NCBI GenBank assembly: GCA_038501195.1
Contig: JBBPUQ010000002.1
Location: 248,001-312,000 of the forward strand
From: Nemania diffusa
Taxonomy: Eukaryota; Ascomycota; Sordariomycetes; Xylariales; Xylariaceae
Direction: 5' to 3'
DNA length: 64,000 bases
Shown: one piece after another, positions 1 to 11,900 of the stretch
How the letters are laid out: every line of letters begins with the position of its first letter
Numbering within the stretch: the stretch's first letter is position 1
Notes under the pieces: generated by a model
Seen by the model: only the letters and a program-made list of their open reading frames with translations
Database searches by the model: none
What the model was told of the DNA's origin: nothing
Program-made: the position numbers and the translations under genes

Positions 1-873
1 CTAGGTACCTGCCTATTATACTGCCTTATCGTCAACTAAGCCGGTCAGCCAGCGCGTTAAGGAGTCCCCTTCAATTCGTCTTTGCTCTCAGCTACTTACC
101 TACACCACCATCGATCTACACCATCACACCTCCGTGTGCTATGTAGAGGTAGTCCGTCCAACTCGAATCTCTCCTTTCCAATTACCACCCGGTTTACTTC
201 TGTGAGTTATTTCTCCGGGCCTCCTTATACATCAGGGGAGTTGGGTGCCGACAGCACATACTTACCTGAGTACCTACAGTTCTCTCCGCGATTTGGTTTC
301 TTGATACCACTTTTTGCTATATTTCACGATTCTATTCGTTCTTGCTCTGAGCTATCGCACCTGAAAACTTAGAATTTGCTGCTATACGATCAATATTCTA
401 CCAATCGAGACACGTTATCTTTGGAGAACCCTTTTGACTCGCCTCTCGCTGCCCAAATCCGTCGTCCTCCGTCGCATTCGTCTCCTATTTTTCCCTCTTT
501 ATCACTCGACAATTGTCTCGACATTGACATCGACTTTGAGTATAGAGGCCCACCTAGACATCCTATACGTGAGCAGCCGTGTCTCGCAAAAGCACCGCGC
601 CTTACTCGATGCTGTCCACCCCTCCGTTTTATGCTCGCTGAAACCCTGTCCGGTGCTACGTACACGGGCTGCGCTTACGTCTTCGAAAGCCTGTCTGGTT
701 GGTGAAAAAGGGGGTAATGCCCAGAGTGGTGGCCATTGGGGGACATGCAGACATCTAAGGCTGGGGTCGGGGTGCTAGGACGGAAGGCAAAGGTGAGCTA
801 CTTCTGTACTCTCGCCAACCACAACATTATGTTAGATGGTGTGTCAGAATAAGTTGGGGTGCTGATTGCGGCC
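1..873. other. 5' flank / probable leader of the kinase gene
   Basis: No recognisable gene is present here. The stretch is pyrimidine-rich (long C/T runs around 60-560), as in leaders of filamentous-fungal housekeeping genes, and it ends at the ATG of the kinase at 874. Several open frames of 90-115 codons overlap on both strands, but none shows a domain or a consistent splice structure. The left edge carries a TAGGTACCT-type motif that recurs in many intergenic gaps of this window. Confidence 0.4.
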
Positions 874-3660
874 ATGTTTCAGCTCGCTACTTCGTATCAA
901 GAACTCCTCGAGTAAGTTGACATCAGGGTGGTTAGGTGGTTGGCGAATTGGATACTAAGATGAACTTCTCGTGATAGCGAATTCTCGAATAAGGATTTGA
1001 AAAATGTTGGGAACTATTCCCTGGGGAAGCTGATAGGAAAAGGTTCCTTTGGAAAGGTCTATCTCGCTCACCACAAACTCACCAATGGCTCCAAGGTTTG
1101 TTCCGCACGGCTACACCCTTAGTATCTTGTCTGACTCTGCTAGGTCGTACTCAAATCGGCCAATAAAGATGATTCGAACTTGGCACGCGAGATCCACCAC
1201 CATCGCCAGTTTGTGCACCCGCATATAGCGCGGTTATACGAGGTCATCGTGACCGAGTCTCTGGTATGGCTGGTTTTGGAGTACTGCCCTGGTAAGTCGT
1301 GTTTCGCATGAATAGCACTAGAGCTAGGCTGATCTATAACTTCCGCAGGCGATGAGCTGTACAACTACCTTCTAAATCACGGACCTTTGCCGGTTGATAA
1401 GGTTCAAAAGATATTTACACAGCTCGTCGGAGCCGTTTCTTATGTTCATCAGCAGTCCTGTGTACATCGCGACCTAAAACTTGAGAACATCCTCCTCGAT
1501 AAACATGAAAACGTCAAACTAGTAGATTTTGGATTCACTCGAGAGTACGAGGGCAAGTCCAACTATTTGCAAACGTTTTGTGGCACTGTCTGCTACTCTG
1601 CCCCTGAAATGCTAAAGGGGGAGAAGTATGCTGGAGAGAAAGTTGATGTTTGGAGTCTCGGCGTAATCCTTTATGCGCTATTGTGCGGCGAGCTCCCATT
1701 CGATGACGATGATGATAACATGACGAGGACGAAGATTCTTTCTGAGGAGCCGAAATACCGAGACCATTTGCCTAGCGAGGCGGTCGCGCTGATCAAGCTT
1801 CTCCTATCGAAGCGGCCTCTGCTTCGGCCAACGCTTCCGGACATACTCTCTCACCCATTTCTCGCAGAGCATGCCCCCCAGCAACAGGCCATTCTTAAGC
1901 TCCATCAGCCGCCTCCTTTCGCTACCGTGCTAGAAAAGGATTGCCTGCAAAGAATGCGTAGCGCTGGTGTAGATATTGATGCCGTGATCGAGAGTGTTCT
2001 CGCACAAAAATGTGATGTCCTAGCTGGATGGTGGACGTTGTTGCTAGAGAAAGAAGAACGAAAAGCGAAAAGACGGGAGAGAAGGCGTAAGGAGAAAGAG
2101 GCGGATAACCGGAACTCGCGGCGTTTCTCTGCTGCGTCTAGTAAGCTGGAAAGGATGGCTGCTATTCTTGACGAGGACCCAAACGGTCATGGTGCTTTTC
2201 GATTCGGAGAGTCGTCAACGCTTAGAACGCGAGGACGCGCAGAAAGGAGAAGCGCTCACTATGTCGATTTTGCAGTGACAGACTTGCCTAATCTTCCTGA
2301 ATCAAAAGAGAGGGGCTCTTTCCACGATGCTGCCGCGCCCGGCGCCTTAGACAAGGCTTCGGTCCGCTCGGTTAGCTCGTCCCGGACCCGACGGCCTTTA
2401 CCCCCTCCCAAAGAGGGAGTTCTTCGAAGCGCGAGATCTAGGGGCTCGACGCTTCATCTAGTTACGACGACAGATGCGCTCGATAACCACGGTAGACATG
2501 AACAGAACATTCCCCAGAAGCCGCGTAAGAATCCATCGCAGGCTATTGTGGCGACCTGGAAGAATTGGACGCACTGGATCGTGGAGAATACTCGGAGGCA
2601 CAGGCCGAACAAGCGCGGGAGCCTTTCTACGCCGAACTTGGTAGCCAAGGATGCGCAGTCGGGGGGCAAATCGCCGAGCAATCCAAGTCCCCGCCCTAAT
2701 ACGAGTAAATATCCTGGAACTATATCCAGCCAACATTCACGCAGTGGTAACCGGTCGCCGGGCGTTCCCAATGGGCACGTGAGGGAAGCCAATGAAATGC
2801 GCGGTAATCCGTCCAGGAAACCGCTGCCTACGCCTCTCGCCACGGTCCCCGTCGTGGGATCTCGATTATCTTCGGCGAGTTACAAACGCCAATCTCTTTC
2901 GCCTGTTCCCCTGACACCACGATCTACCATGCGCCGCTCGTCAACTGGGCTGCGCGGACGAAAATCAACGTCATCCTCTTTATCGTCGATCAGGACAATG
3001 CCTCCTCACCATCATCACTCGCACTCGAAAGCTAGCTCAACCAGCTCTAATGGATCGGTTTCGACATCAAAGACGCCTCTGGCTGGGAGCCGATCTCCGC
3101 ACCACTCTGTCAAAGTCCTTCCGGCCACTCCGACGTCAACGTCATTTCCTTCGAATATTCGACTCGTCCGTGGCCCGGCATTGACTCTAAACTTTAACGA
3201 AGGCATGCCTAGGGGCGATAATTGGAATCCACCGGGTTCGCCCAACCCGTTTTCAACAGGAAGCTCATCAACAGGGGGCCAGTCGGTGCTATTCGCGAAA
3301 CGGAAGCGCAACATTTTCAAGGGGCCAACTCTCTCGATGCATGGCTCGTCGTCGGGGCGAAGTGGCACGAGCTCGGGCAATCATAGTCGGAGTGCCAGCG
3401 CCAGCGGGCTAGGTAGGCGAAGCGGTGAGATCACGATACAGGAGGAGGACGAGGAAGGGCTAGAGGCGGCAGATTTCGAGGGCGATGAGGAGATCGAAGA
3501 GGTGGACCAATTCTCGCCGATTCTCCGCGGGCCTGGCGAGACGATCGAGGAGATCTACGAAAGTATAGTCGAAGATACGCATGAGGGCGAGGGGAAAGAC
3601 GAAAGCCCAGACGATATTAAACCGGGCGATAGCCTAACTCTTCTTTCAGCCGTGGAGTAG
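874..3660 (+). CDS. CAMK-like Ser/Thr protein kinase with long basic/serine-rich tail
   Basis: Four exons fit in phase: 874-911, 978-1095, 1144-1291 and 1349-3660 (871 aa). The N-terminal kinase domain (about residues 25-290) is complete. It has a glycine loop GKGSFGKV (33-40), the VLK lysine (K56), the alpha-C glutamate E68, the catalytic loop HRDLKLEN (141-148), DFG (161-163), APE (186-188) and the helix-F motif DVWSLGVILYALL. This predicts an active ATP-dependent Ser/Thr kinase of the CAMK/CAMKL class (Snf1/Kin-like). The remaining ~580 residues are low-complexity: a Lys/Arg/Glu helix after the domain, then Ser/Pro/Arg-rich sequence, then a very acidic C-terminus. Such tails are usually regulatory, but nothing here names a pathway. 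It vaguely recalls the uncharacterised yeast YPL150W class, which I cannot confirm. The start is the first in-frame ATG whose exon splices to the glycine loop. Confidence 0.9.
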
Positions 3661-4093
3661 TTTAAAAGATACCCTATTGATAGCTCTATCTATTTTTTTA
3701 TGAAGTAAATCTCGAACCCCCCTCATCAAAGTCTCTAAAACCAGTGAACCCATAGTTAAAAGGTTTATTTGTAATATAACTTTTTTAAATTTCCACATGA
3801 ACCGAAATGATTTTCTTGACTCTTCTTTTGCCTGTAAGCTTTAAGGCGTTTAAGCGTTTTATAATCAGGCTTATGTCTTATGACAGACTTCGGCATAGGA
3901 TTTAAAATAGCGGGTCCCAAAGCTATGGTGGGGCTAGAAGCGGCATTAGCTGAACTAGGTAGGCGGAAGCTATCCACTAGAACCTTATATGCAGGTATTC
4001 TTCGAGGACCTCGGTACAAAGCCACCGCCCTCTGCAGTGTATCTTTACAATTACCAAGGTCAAGACGACCACTATCCAGACGAGCTACGTACG
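3661..4093. other. Intergenic gap, kinase to peptidase
   Basis: Likely 3' UTR of the kinase followed by the promoter of the M20 peptidase. It is AT-rich in the first 200 bases. I see no repeat and no gene. An 86-codon reading on the minus strand (3765-4025) lacks any recognisable motif and was not called. Confidence 0.4.
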
Positions 4094-5508
4094 ATGAAGC
4101 TCTCTAGGGCTGCCATCTTGCTCTCGGGCACCTCGCTCGCATTCCACTCCGAGCCGCAAACACCACTCGACGCACCACTACCCGCCGCCGCCGAATCCTC
4201 GTCCTCGGCGCCCTCCTACCGCGACGAGCTCGTATCCCTGCACAAGTCCCTCGTGGAGATCTCCTCAGTCACATACAGCGAGAATGCCGTGGGCACCTTC
4301 CTAGTCGAGTACCTAACAGCGCGAGACTTCGTCGCAGAGCTACAATTCCTGCCGCCGAGCAACGACTCCAGCGGCGGCAACGGCGACGGCAAGCCGCGCT
4401 TCAACGTGCTCGCCTGGCCCGGGCCGTCCCGCCACCCGGCGCCGCGCGTGCTGCTCACGAGCCACATCGACACGGTGCCGCCGCACATCCCGTACTCGCG
4501 GACCGACGAGGTCCCGACGGCGGACACGGTCATCGCGGGCCGCGGCAGCGTCGACGCCAAGGCGAGCGTCGCCGCGCAGATCGTCGCGCTTTCCGAGCTG
4601 CTGGCGTCCGGCGCCGTGGAGCGGGATGCGGTGATGCTGCTGTTCGTCGTGGGCGAGGAGCGCTCCGGGGACGGCATGCGGTTCTTCTCGGACAGCGTCG
4701 CGGCGGCCCTCTCCCCCTCGCGAGGCAGCAGCGGCTTCAAGGCGGCCATCTTCGGCGAGCCGACCGAGGGCAAGCTCGCGTGCGGGCACAAGGGCTTCTT
4801 CGGGTGCGAGATCACGGCGCGCGGGAAGGCCGGCCACTCGGGGTATCCGTGGCTCGGCAAGAGCGCCACCGAGGTGCTGATGCGCGCGCTCGTCAAGATC
4901 CTGGATACGGACCTCGGGAGCAGCGAGGGCTTTGGGAATACCACTGTCAATGTCGGCACCATCGAGGGCGGCGTTGCGCCTAATGTTATCTCTGAGGTCG
5001 CGGTGGCGCGTATTGCTGGGCGCGTGGCTATTGGGCCTGAGGATGATGGGGGGCGGATTGTTACGGAGCGCGTGAAGGATGTTTTGGCGAGTGTGGATGA
5101 GGATGCGTTTGAGGTTGATTGTCATAATGGGTATGGTGTTGTTGAGTGCGCGTGTGACGTCCCGGGTACGTGAAACCCCCCCTGGTGCTGTCGTGACTTA
5201 CGCATAGAAATCGTGCTAACAATAGGTGTGTAGGCTTTGAAACGGACACGATGAACTACGGTACCGATGTCCCCAATTTCAAGGGGAACCATACGCGCTA
5301 CCTGTACGGACCGGGCAGCATTCTCGTTGCCCATGGCGCCGATGAGGCCATCAAGTTGGGTGATTTAGAGGCTGGTGTAGAGTACGTTTCCCCAGTTTGA
5401 CAGGCAGGATTTCTCTAGTTCCTGAGTATTTATGTACTAACACCTATATATAGGAACTTCAAGAAACTCATCCTACACGCCGTGAAAGAGGACGTGGCTG
5501 AACTGTGA
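4094..5508 (+). CDS. Secreted M20-family metallopeptidase (carboxypeptidase/deacylase type)
   Basis: Three exons join in phase: 4094-5165, 5234-5381 and 5454-5508 (424 aa). The chosen ATG gives a short hydrophobic signal peptide ([16 protein letters not shown]), so the enzyme is probably secreted or vacuolar. Zinc-site motifs are in family order: HIDTVP (H124, D126), [10 protein letters not shown] (bridging D154), GEERSGDG (catalytic Glu near 188), an EPTEGKL block, and a late His in [14 protein letters not shown]. The dimerisation-domain signature [11 protein letters not shown] lies between. The family hydrolyses C-terminal or N-acyl amino-acid bonds; the exact substrate cannot be read. Exon 1 is strongly GC-rich (especially third positions) compared with its AT-rich flanks. 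It converges with MRI1, 257 bases downstream. Confidence 0.9.
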
Positions 5509-5765
5509 TTGTAACGCGCTGCAGCTGAGCTTAGTACCGACTTTAGACTTAGCTCACTCACCCAGCCAGAGTTAAGTTAAGCTATATATACATCCATACG
5601 AACGATATAGCCCCAACCCGTTTCAGTCAGGATTTTGATAGACGCTTGTGTGCGGTATTTATAGCAATCTACTTCATAACGCATCATGGACAAAAAAGGC
5701 GCCGGATTAGATACTCATTCAGACATATATTATTCCAACTGCTCATATTACTAGTTTCGTCTGGT

Positions 5766-7130
5766 TCACTTCCCGACAACAGCCGCCCATCTCTCCGGCA
5801 TGACGTCCTTGAAGTCGAAACCGCCACTCTCACCCTTGACGACAACACCTTGTTCCGTGACGATGGCGTCTATGAGTTCCGCCGGCGTGACGTCGAAGGC
5901 GGGGTTCCACACGTCGATCTCCTGATGCGCCGTCGCGACCCTCGCCGTGCGCGTAACGTCGACCTTTCCATCAGCACCCACTACAGCGCCGCTGATCTGC
6001 GTCAGCTCCTCGGCCTTGCGCTCCTCGATCTTGATGTCGGCGCCCGTCGTGGTGTGCAGATCAATGCTCGTCGTCGGCGCCGCGACGATGAACTTGATGC
6101 CGTGGTACCTGGCCAGCACGGCGAGCGCGTACGTGCCGACCTTGTTCGCCGTGTCGCCGTTGCGCACGACGCGGTCGGCGCCCACGATGACGGCCGCGAT
6201 GTGCTTCTCGGCCTTCCTCGTCGCGAACAGCGCGCCGGCCATCGAGTCCGTGATGAGCGTCGCGGGGATCTTCTCGTACACGAGCTCGAAGGCCGTCAGC
6301 CGGCTGCCCTGGTTGTAGGGCCGCGTCTCGGTGCAGAAGGCGTGGTGCAGGTGCCCCGCGGTGTGCAGCGACCGTATGATGCCCAGCGCCGTGCCGTGGC
6401 CCGACGTCGCCAGCGAGCCCGTGTTGCAGTGCGTCAGCACCGAGACCTTGCCTTCTGCCGACTTCGCGGGCGCGTTGGCGAGCAGCCACTTGCTCCCGTG
6501 CTCGCCGATCAGCAAGTTCGTCGCCGTGTCCTTGCGGAAGATCTCCTCCGCCGCGGCCACGTACGCGTCCACGATGGCCGACTTGGCGGCGGCAGCTTCT
6601 AGTGCGCTTACATCGGCGCCCCGCACGACGGCCTTGAGATGCGTGATGGCGTTCGTCAGGTCCACGGCCGTCGGCCGCGACTGTTTTAGATAGTCCAGGC
6701 GGGAGTCGATGTAGGCTATCGTCTCCTCTGGCGTCGACGCCCCTGGGGATAAAAGCAACGCTCAGCACGACTTACTTGCCTACGTAGTCACCTGCGATAA
6801 AATCACTGGAATCCTTACCGCAGCTCCCGTGGGTCAACTCAACGCCATGCGCGAGCGCGGCCACGATGGCTATAGCCGGTGCACCTGTAGAGAACGGTAA
6901 ATAAACGTGAAGATAAGTAGTGCGACTGTGCAGTCTGGCTGGTGACACTTAATCTGCGGAGACAGGGAGAAGGTATGTCGTGTCGTACCTCTCACGCGCA
7001 TCGACTTGATGCAGTCGAACGCCTCCTCGCTCGTCGAGACGTCGTCATAGTGGTGTTCGTGGGGCAGGCGAAGCTGGTCGAGGACCTCCAATTTACCCCT
7101 CGTATATCGGATTGCCTGAAGACCCGACAT
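5766..7130 (-). CDS. MRI1: Methylthioribose-1-phosphate isomerase
   Basis: This enzyme of the methionine salvage pathway isomerises 5-methylthioribose-1-phosphate to methylthioribulose-1-phosphate. Exon 1 (7130-6989) gives MSGLQAIRYTRGKLEVLDQL and ends at the MRVRG block; exon 2 begins at 6884 with APAIAIVAALAHGVEL; exon 3 runs 6742-5766. The family signatures are intact: THCNTGSLATSGHGTALG (catalytic Cys), ETRPYNQGSRLTAFEL, and GADRVVRNGDTANKVGTYA (catalytic Asp). The exon 2 end is ambiguous: donors at 6818 (GTAAGG) and 6791 (GTGACT) both keep phase, giving 394 or 403 aa. Both are normal for fungal Mri1. The enzyme is cytosolic/nuclear by family. The coding sequence is GC-rich. Identity is very secure; the second intron is not. 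Confidence 0.95.
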
Positions 7131-7567
7131 GGCGATGGCGAACACTACTTGCTTAAGATAAGGACTTGAGATAAGTAGCTAGATAATTAGGAACTACGGA
7201 GGCTAGGATCCAGGGACAGGGGAATAGAGCTACCTAGAAAAGGAGAGAGTGATTGATGTATAGAGCTCGGCAACCTAGTAAATACCAAGACTATTTTGTT
7301 CTGCTACTTTGCAGCTAGATCGGATCGGATTTAACCGGACTTTATTAATTCCCTAGACTAGATATGTACAGGCGGCGCGTGCACTGTGTACACTAGTCTA
7401 GATAGTCTAAGTTTCTAATTCATCGTCCACGTTTCAGCCAGCCAGGGCGCCCACCTCTCGTACCAATCCAGCCCTTCGCAGTCCCAACGTATGCATAGTC
7501 TTTGTGCTAACATATCCGATCGAATCAACATGTATTAGACTCAAAATGGTAGCGTCTTCAAAAGTCG
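7131..7567. other. Intergenic gap upstream of MRI1
   Basis: Presumed MRI1 promoter and leader (MRI1 reads leftward from 7130). It is moderately AT-rich with no open frame of note, no repeat and no RNA gene that I can recognise. Confidence 0.35.
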
Positions 7568-7870
7568 CTAAATGCTCTTCGATCGTAGGCGGCAAGCCGC
7601 GATAGATGACCCGTCTTGTAAATCTGGATAATTGACAGAATCCGGATCGCGTTGATTTTCGGCATCGCCTGTGAGGTAGGTTAGTATGGCTAGACTATAG
7701 TATCGCACAAAATGAACGACAAAATCCTCACTAATGTGTCGCTCGGCTGATGTGGGCGCCCGATTGAGACGAGCTGTGATGAGAGCCCCAATGACGGCGG
7801 CTACTGTCGCTCCAAATGCGCCTAAGATGGCACCAAGAATTGGACCAAGAAGTGTGGACGAAGAGGCCAT
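7568..7870 (-). CDS. Small hypothetical protein with N-terminal glycine-zipper helix
   Basis: A 100-codon frame opening with ATG at 7870. Residues 8-33 form one strongly hydrophobic segment with small residues at three- and four-residue spacing (GPILGAILGAFGATVAAVIG), a glycine-zipper pattern typical of tightly packing or oligomerising membrane helices. The rest (HISEDFVVHFVRYYSLAILTYLTGD) is moderately hydrophobic and then polar. I do not recognise a family. It could be a genuine small membrane protein, the first exon of a longer gene, or a relic. It sits alone in a gene-poor gap and no splice partner is obvious. Confidence 0.35.
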   Translation of the reverse strand: MASSSTLLGPILGAILGAFGATVAAVIGALITARLNRAPTSAERHISEDFVVHFVRYYSLAILTYLTGDAENQRDPDSVNYPDLQDGSSIAACRLRSKSI

Positions 7871-8917
7871 ATCGCAGTGTCCCAGGGCTTAGATGTACTT
7901 AGATCACAACATCAACTTATCTGTAACGAATGCAAATACATTCAAACGATGGAGGTAGGAATCAGATATATAGGGAGAGATAGGAGAATACAAACTAGGT
8001 GACAATATATCTCTTGCGAAAGCTGTTCAGATTCCGATATACTAGAATGAATAATACTATCAGATTTGCGTGAATACATTCCAAGTTTAGAGCACACTGC
8101 CTCTACAATCAGACTTGGAAAGGCCTGAGAGCCACATCATGGTAAATATGTATGTATTTCTGCACAATCTGGCCTTCAGTTTGCGAAGTGATATTCAGAT
8201 TCTAGCGCCTAACCAGATCAACAAGGGCAGAGGCGTGGGAGGTCACCGTAACTGTAGGTACATATAGGCGTAGAGTATTAATGACAATACTACTCTAAGA
8301 TACCTAACTAAGATAGCAAATACCATATATTCCAACGACCACGCTATAGCGGTGAAGGTCTGGTGGCAAAATCCGAAGAAACCCGAAGCTGGCTCAAATC
8401 TAAAGGTCAAATCTGAAGGTTAAATCTGACGGTCGAAATCTGAAGGTCAAATCTGAAGGCGGAATCTTAAGGCGGAATCTGAAGGTTTAATCTGCAGGCA
8501 GGCCCCCTAAAGCCATCAGAATTGGGTACCTATGCGTACAGCATCGGTCCAAGGCGTTATTGCCCCCGGACGAGTAAATCTGACAGGCGTCATTGGACCT
8601 CGTGTGCTTAAATATTAAGCACCTGCACCGTGTTACAAGTATGTTAGGTAGATCAAATAGTCACTCCATGTACTGTGTAGGATAAAGGGCCCCAGGCATC
8701 TCGTTCGTGTATATAAGCAGGTCCTCCCACCTCTCTGTCATAGTCAGTAAGCTAAATAGTACGTCCATATACTGTTCATTTCATCACACCGACTGCGGTC
8801 TACTTCGCTCCAGAGCATAAATCACCCGGAAAATATATATCCGCACTTAGTTCCCTTGTGATTTATTAGGTGCCTAGATTGTTCGCAGTCGGACATCTGC
8901 AGCTAAACACATACATA
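7871..8917. other. Gene-free gap containing a 13-bp tandem repeat
   Basis: No coding signal is seen. The stretch holds the tandem repeat listed separately at 8395-8499. Its last 200 bases are the probable promoter of the Clr5-ankyrin gene, with a TATATAAGC-like sequence near 8708. Confidence 0.35.
8395..8499. repeat. 13-bp imperfect tandem repeat, about 8 copies
   Basis: Eight consecutive units of consensus CAAATCTGAAGGT are visible, one of them 14 bp long. They differ by one to four substitutions (for example GGAATCTTAAGGC and TAAATCTGACGGT). The unit length is not a multiple of three and no frame crosses it. It looks like a non-coding minisatellite upstream of the Clr5-ankyrin gene. Confidence 0.85.
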
Positions 8918-11900
8918 ATGCCTCGGGGAGAAGGAACCAGACGAATCCGTGATGAAGAGTGGAATAATCACCAGCATAGGATTACCAACCTATATCGTGA
9001 GCATCCCCTCGAAGGAAACAATGGTGTCATCGCGAAGATGGAGAAAGAAGGCTTCAAAGCGAGGTAAGTTTATTATTCCTCGTCCATCTAAGAAATTGAA
9101 TTAGACCATTGATTAATTTCTCACAAGCCCATCACAATATGAAAGCAAGCTCAAAAGCTGGGGCATTTGCAAATATAACAAGAAAGCGGGACCAAGGAAA
9201 GCGAAGATCAGAGCACAGAGAGCCCGGCAATCTCAGAATGAAACGGCCGAGCCGCACCAGGAAGCGGAATCAGGTCTGTAACGTTATTAGTAACTCGCAT
9301 AGGCACCAATAGACTAACTGAAATTATAAATTAGTTCCACCTGGCCTTGAAAACACAAATCAAGCTGAAGGTCTTCATATTATGGTGGATGAACCCGAAA
9401 TGGGCATACAACTGGACGGAAATGCCATCGCGGCCGCTACTACGGCTCCAGGTACCGAGGCCTGGAGCATCGTGTTGAACCAGAATATGCAATTTTCCAA
9501 CATCTTTGGCCCTGACTTCAACACCGTGGGACCGGCCAATCCTAACCTTGGGCCGCCTGAGCCTAGCGGCATAGCTAACCCGTGTCCATCTATACTTAGC
9601 GGCCTCGACTTTGCAAACCTCCCTAGCTTTGACTTTCCACCTGGCTGCTTTGACTTTGGGAGCGAAGCCGAGCTCAGTATTACACTGCCTAGGCATAATG
9701 ACCCCATCCCCAACATCGATCACTCTGGCCGTTCCGAAGAACACGCCTTCGACAGGTCTACCAAGGTCGTTCTTCGAGATCCATTTTTCTCGACACGTCC
9801 ATTACCTGCTCGTCAGCTTGCAAGTATGATTGTCAAAAGTAGGTCGATGCCGATATGAACTTTGTATACCAATCGTTTCATTCTAGCTGACGCTTCTGCT
9901 TCGACAGGCGTTTACGATACACTGCTTGCAACTTCTACATCTAGCACGTTGAGACAAATCAACGGTTTCAACTCTCTATACGAGTTCTCCAATTCTATGA
10001 CTGAATCAGCCTCACACAGCAGTGTGGGTGATAAAATGGTTTTCTGCAGCCTCTTATACAGCCTCCACTCTCCCAGACTATTCACCGGGGAAGACGAGAG
10101 TCAGCTGAGCAATATGCCCGAAAATATAATTTCCCAGGCTCGTTTTGACAGCAGGTTAATTACCGCAATCGCCAATGGATTCGAAGGTCTTAAGAATATC
10201 CCACATGCTGTTGTTATCAACTTGCAGCAACGCTCTGCCTCGGGAAGAGAGCTGTTTAGGTGTTTTGACACTCAGTTGAGCTCCGTGGTCAAATCATTGG
10301 CCGAGAACTTCTTTCGAGCATATGTGGAATCCGATAATATCGAAGGTGTCAAGTTCCTCATCAACAAGGAATTGGTTGATGCAAATGAAACTGTGTGCCA
10401 TCTCAACAGCGAGAGATACACACCACTTCAATATGCTGCCATTCATCAATCTTTTAGAGTCGTTAAGCATCTCATTAGCCTGGTGGACGTAAATAAGTCC
10501 TTTACACGGGCCCGTGGATCGAACGCTATTGACTTATTAATTAGTCGCTTGCGCCGTTACCAATCGACCATTAACGAAACCGTATGGGAATTAGTTGATG
10601 CCTTCTTGGAAAAAAAGGCTACCCTTTCAATGGAACTTGTCTATATCGCAATCACAAGCTTTGCTGGTGGACCCCTCGTACGTCGTCTCCTCGAGAAGAT
10701 CACTCTCCAAACATTTCACAGTCTGCTTTTGCAGGAAAACCTGTTCCGACATGTTTACACATCATCGTTGACGGCAACCCTTGGATTGATTTATGACAAA
10801 TGCCGAAACTTAGGTGGGGATCGGTATTTGTACCTATTTCATCGGCAGGTTGATAACGCCTTCCATCGGGCTGTCAACGATTTCCACGAGACTTTCTATA
10901 AGGACCACAAGACTTTCGATAAGAAACACAAGGCTGTCGACAGCGCATACCACGCGAAAGTTAGAGTCCTGTACCCATATACCTCGTTCTCACAGGAAGC
11001 ACACCAAATAGCAAATGATGCGAACAACCAGATTACTTCCCGATCAATTGAAGAAAACGATCCAGGCTTAAAGCTTGTTCAAGACTCAGGCGGAAACTCA
11101 GAGGAAGACTCGGAGGGCAGTGACACTATTATCTCCGCTCTCAAGTCCAAAAACCAAAACCTGCTCCGCGGCTTAGAGACAAGAGGCGTCTTTGATCGTC
11201 TGCGAGGTCACGAAATCGGTCGAGTACTGACCGAAGCTCTCCAGGTAGGAGACGAGGAATATGCGACCAAAATTTTGGACCTCGACCCTGACTTCAATTT
11301 CTATCATGATTCAACCTCTGATCTGACTGATGGTACAATATTTCATATCTCTAGCGCTCTCGAGGCTGCCTTAGCCCATGGTTTCAATGATATTGCATGG
11401 AAGCTCCTATCTCTTGGTCTTGCAGGTCAACACTCCTATAAATCCCGTCCAGATTACGGGTCTCTGCTGTACATCGCGGTAAAAGAAAAAAAACCGAGTT
11501 TTGTAGAAGCTATCATGGCATTTGGCTTCAACAACGGGATTTTAAGGTATTCGAGTCAGCCGATTCTCGAGTCGGCCCTTGAATTGGACCAGGTCTTGAT
11601 CTTTGACAATCTTTGGAAAGCTCGTCCTTCACCATTTTACCCAACAAGCCAACTTTTGAAAGCTGTACTAGAGAAAAGAGGCAAGAAATTGTTTTTTGAC
11701 ATAATCAAATCTGGTCCAGACATTACGCTTTTCGGAAGGGAGGGATTAAAAGCTGCGGTACAGTGTAAAGACGAATCGCTGTTCGACGAACTAATTTCCC
11801 TCGGTGTCAGAGCGGATGACGATAATGTTTTGATAGAAGCGATTAAAAAGTACCCTTCAATGATTAAACCACTCCTGGATCGATACTGGAAAGCGTACCC

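Noticed and set aside
82..778. Overlapping 90-115-codon frames before the kinase
   Set aside because: No domain, no splice support, and mutually overlapping on both strands; better explained as leader/promoter sequence.
4216..5125. Long minus-strand frames (248 and 261 codons) opposite the M20 peptidase
   Set aside because: GC-rich shadow frames of the real gene; no motif of their own.
5646..6602. 318-codon plus-strand frame opposite MRI1
   Set aside because: Arg-rich shadow of the GC-rich MRI1 coding strand.
8395..8499. CRISPR-like array
   Set aside because: The units are directly adjacent with no spacers, and this is a fungal genome.
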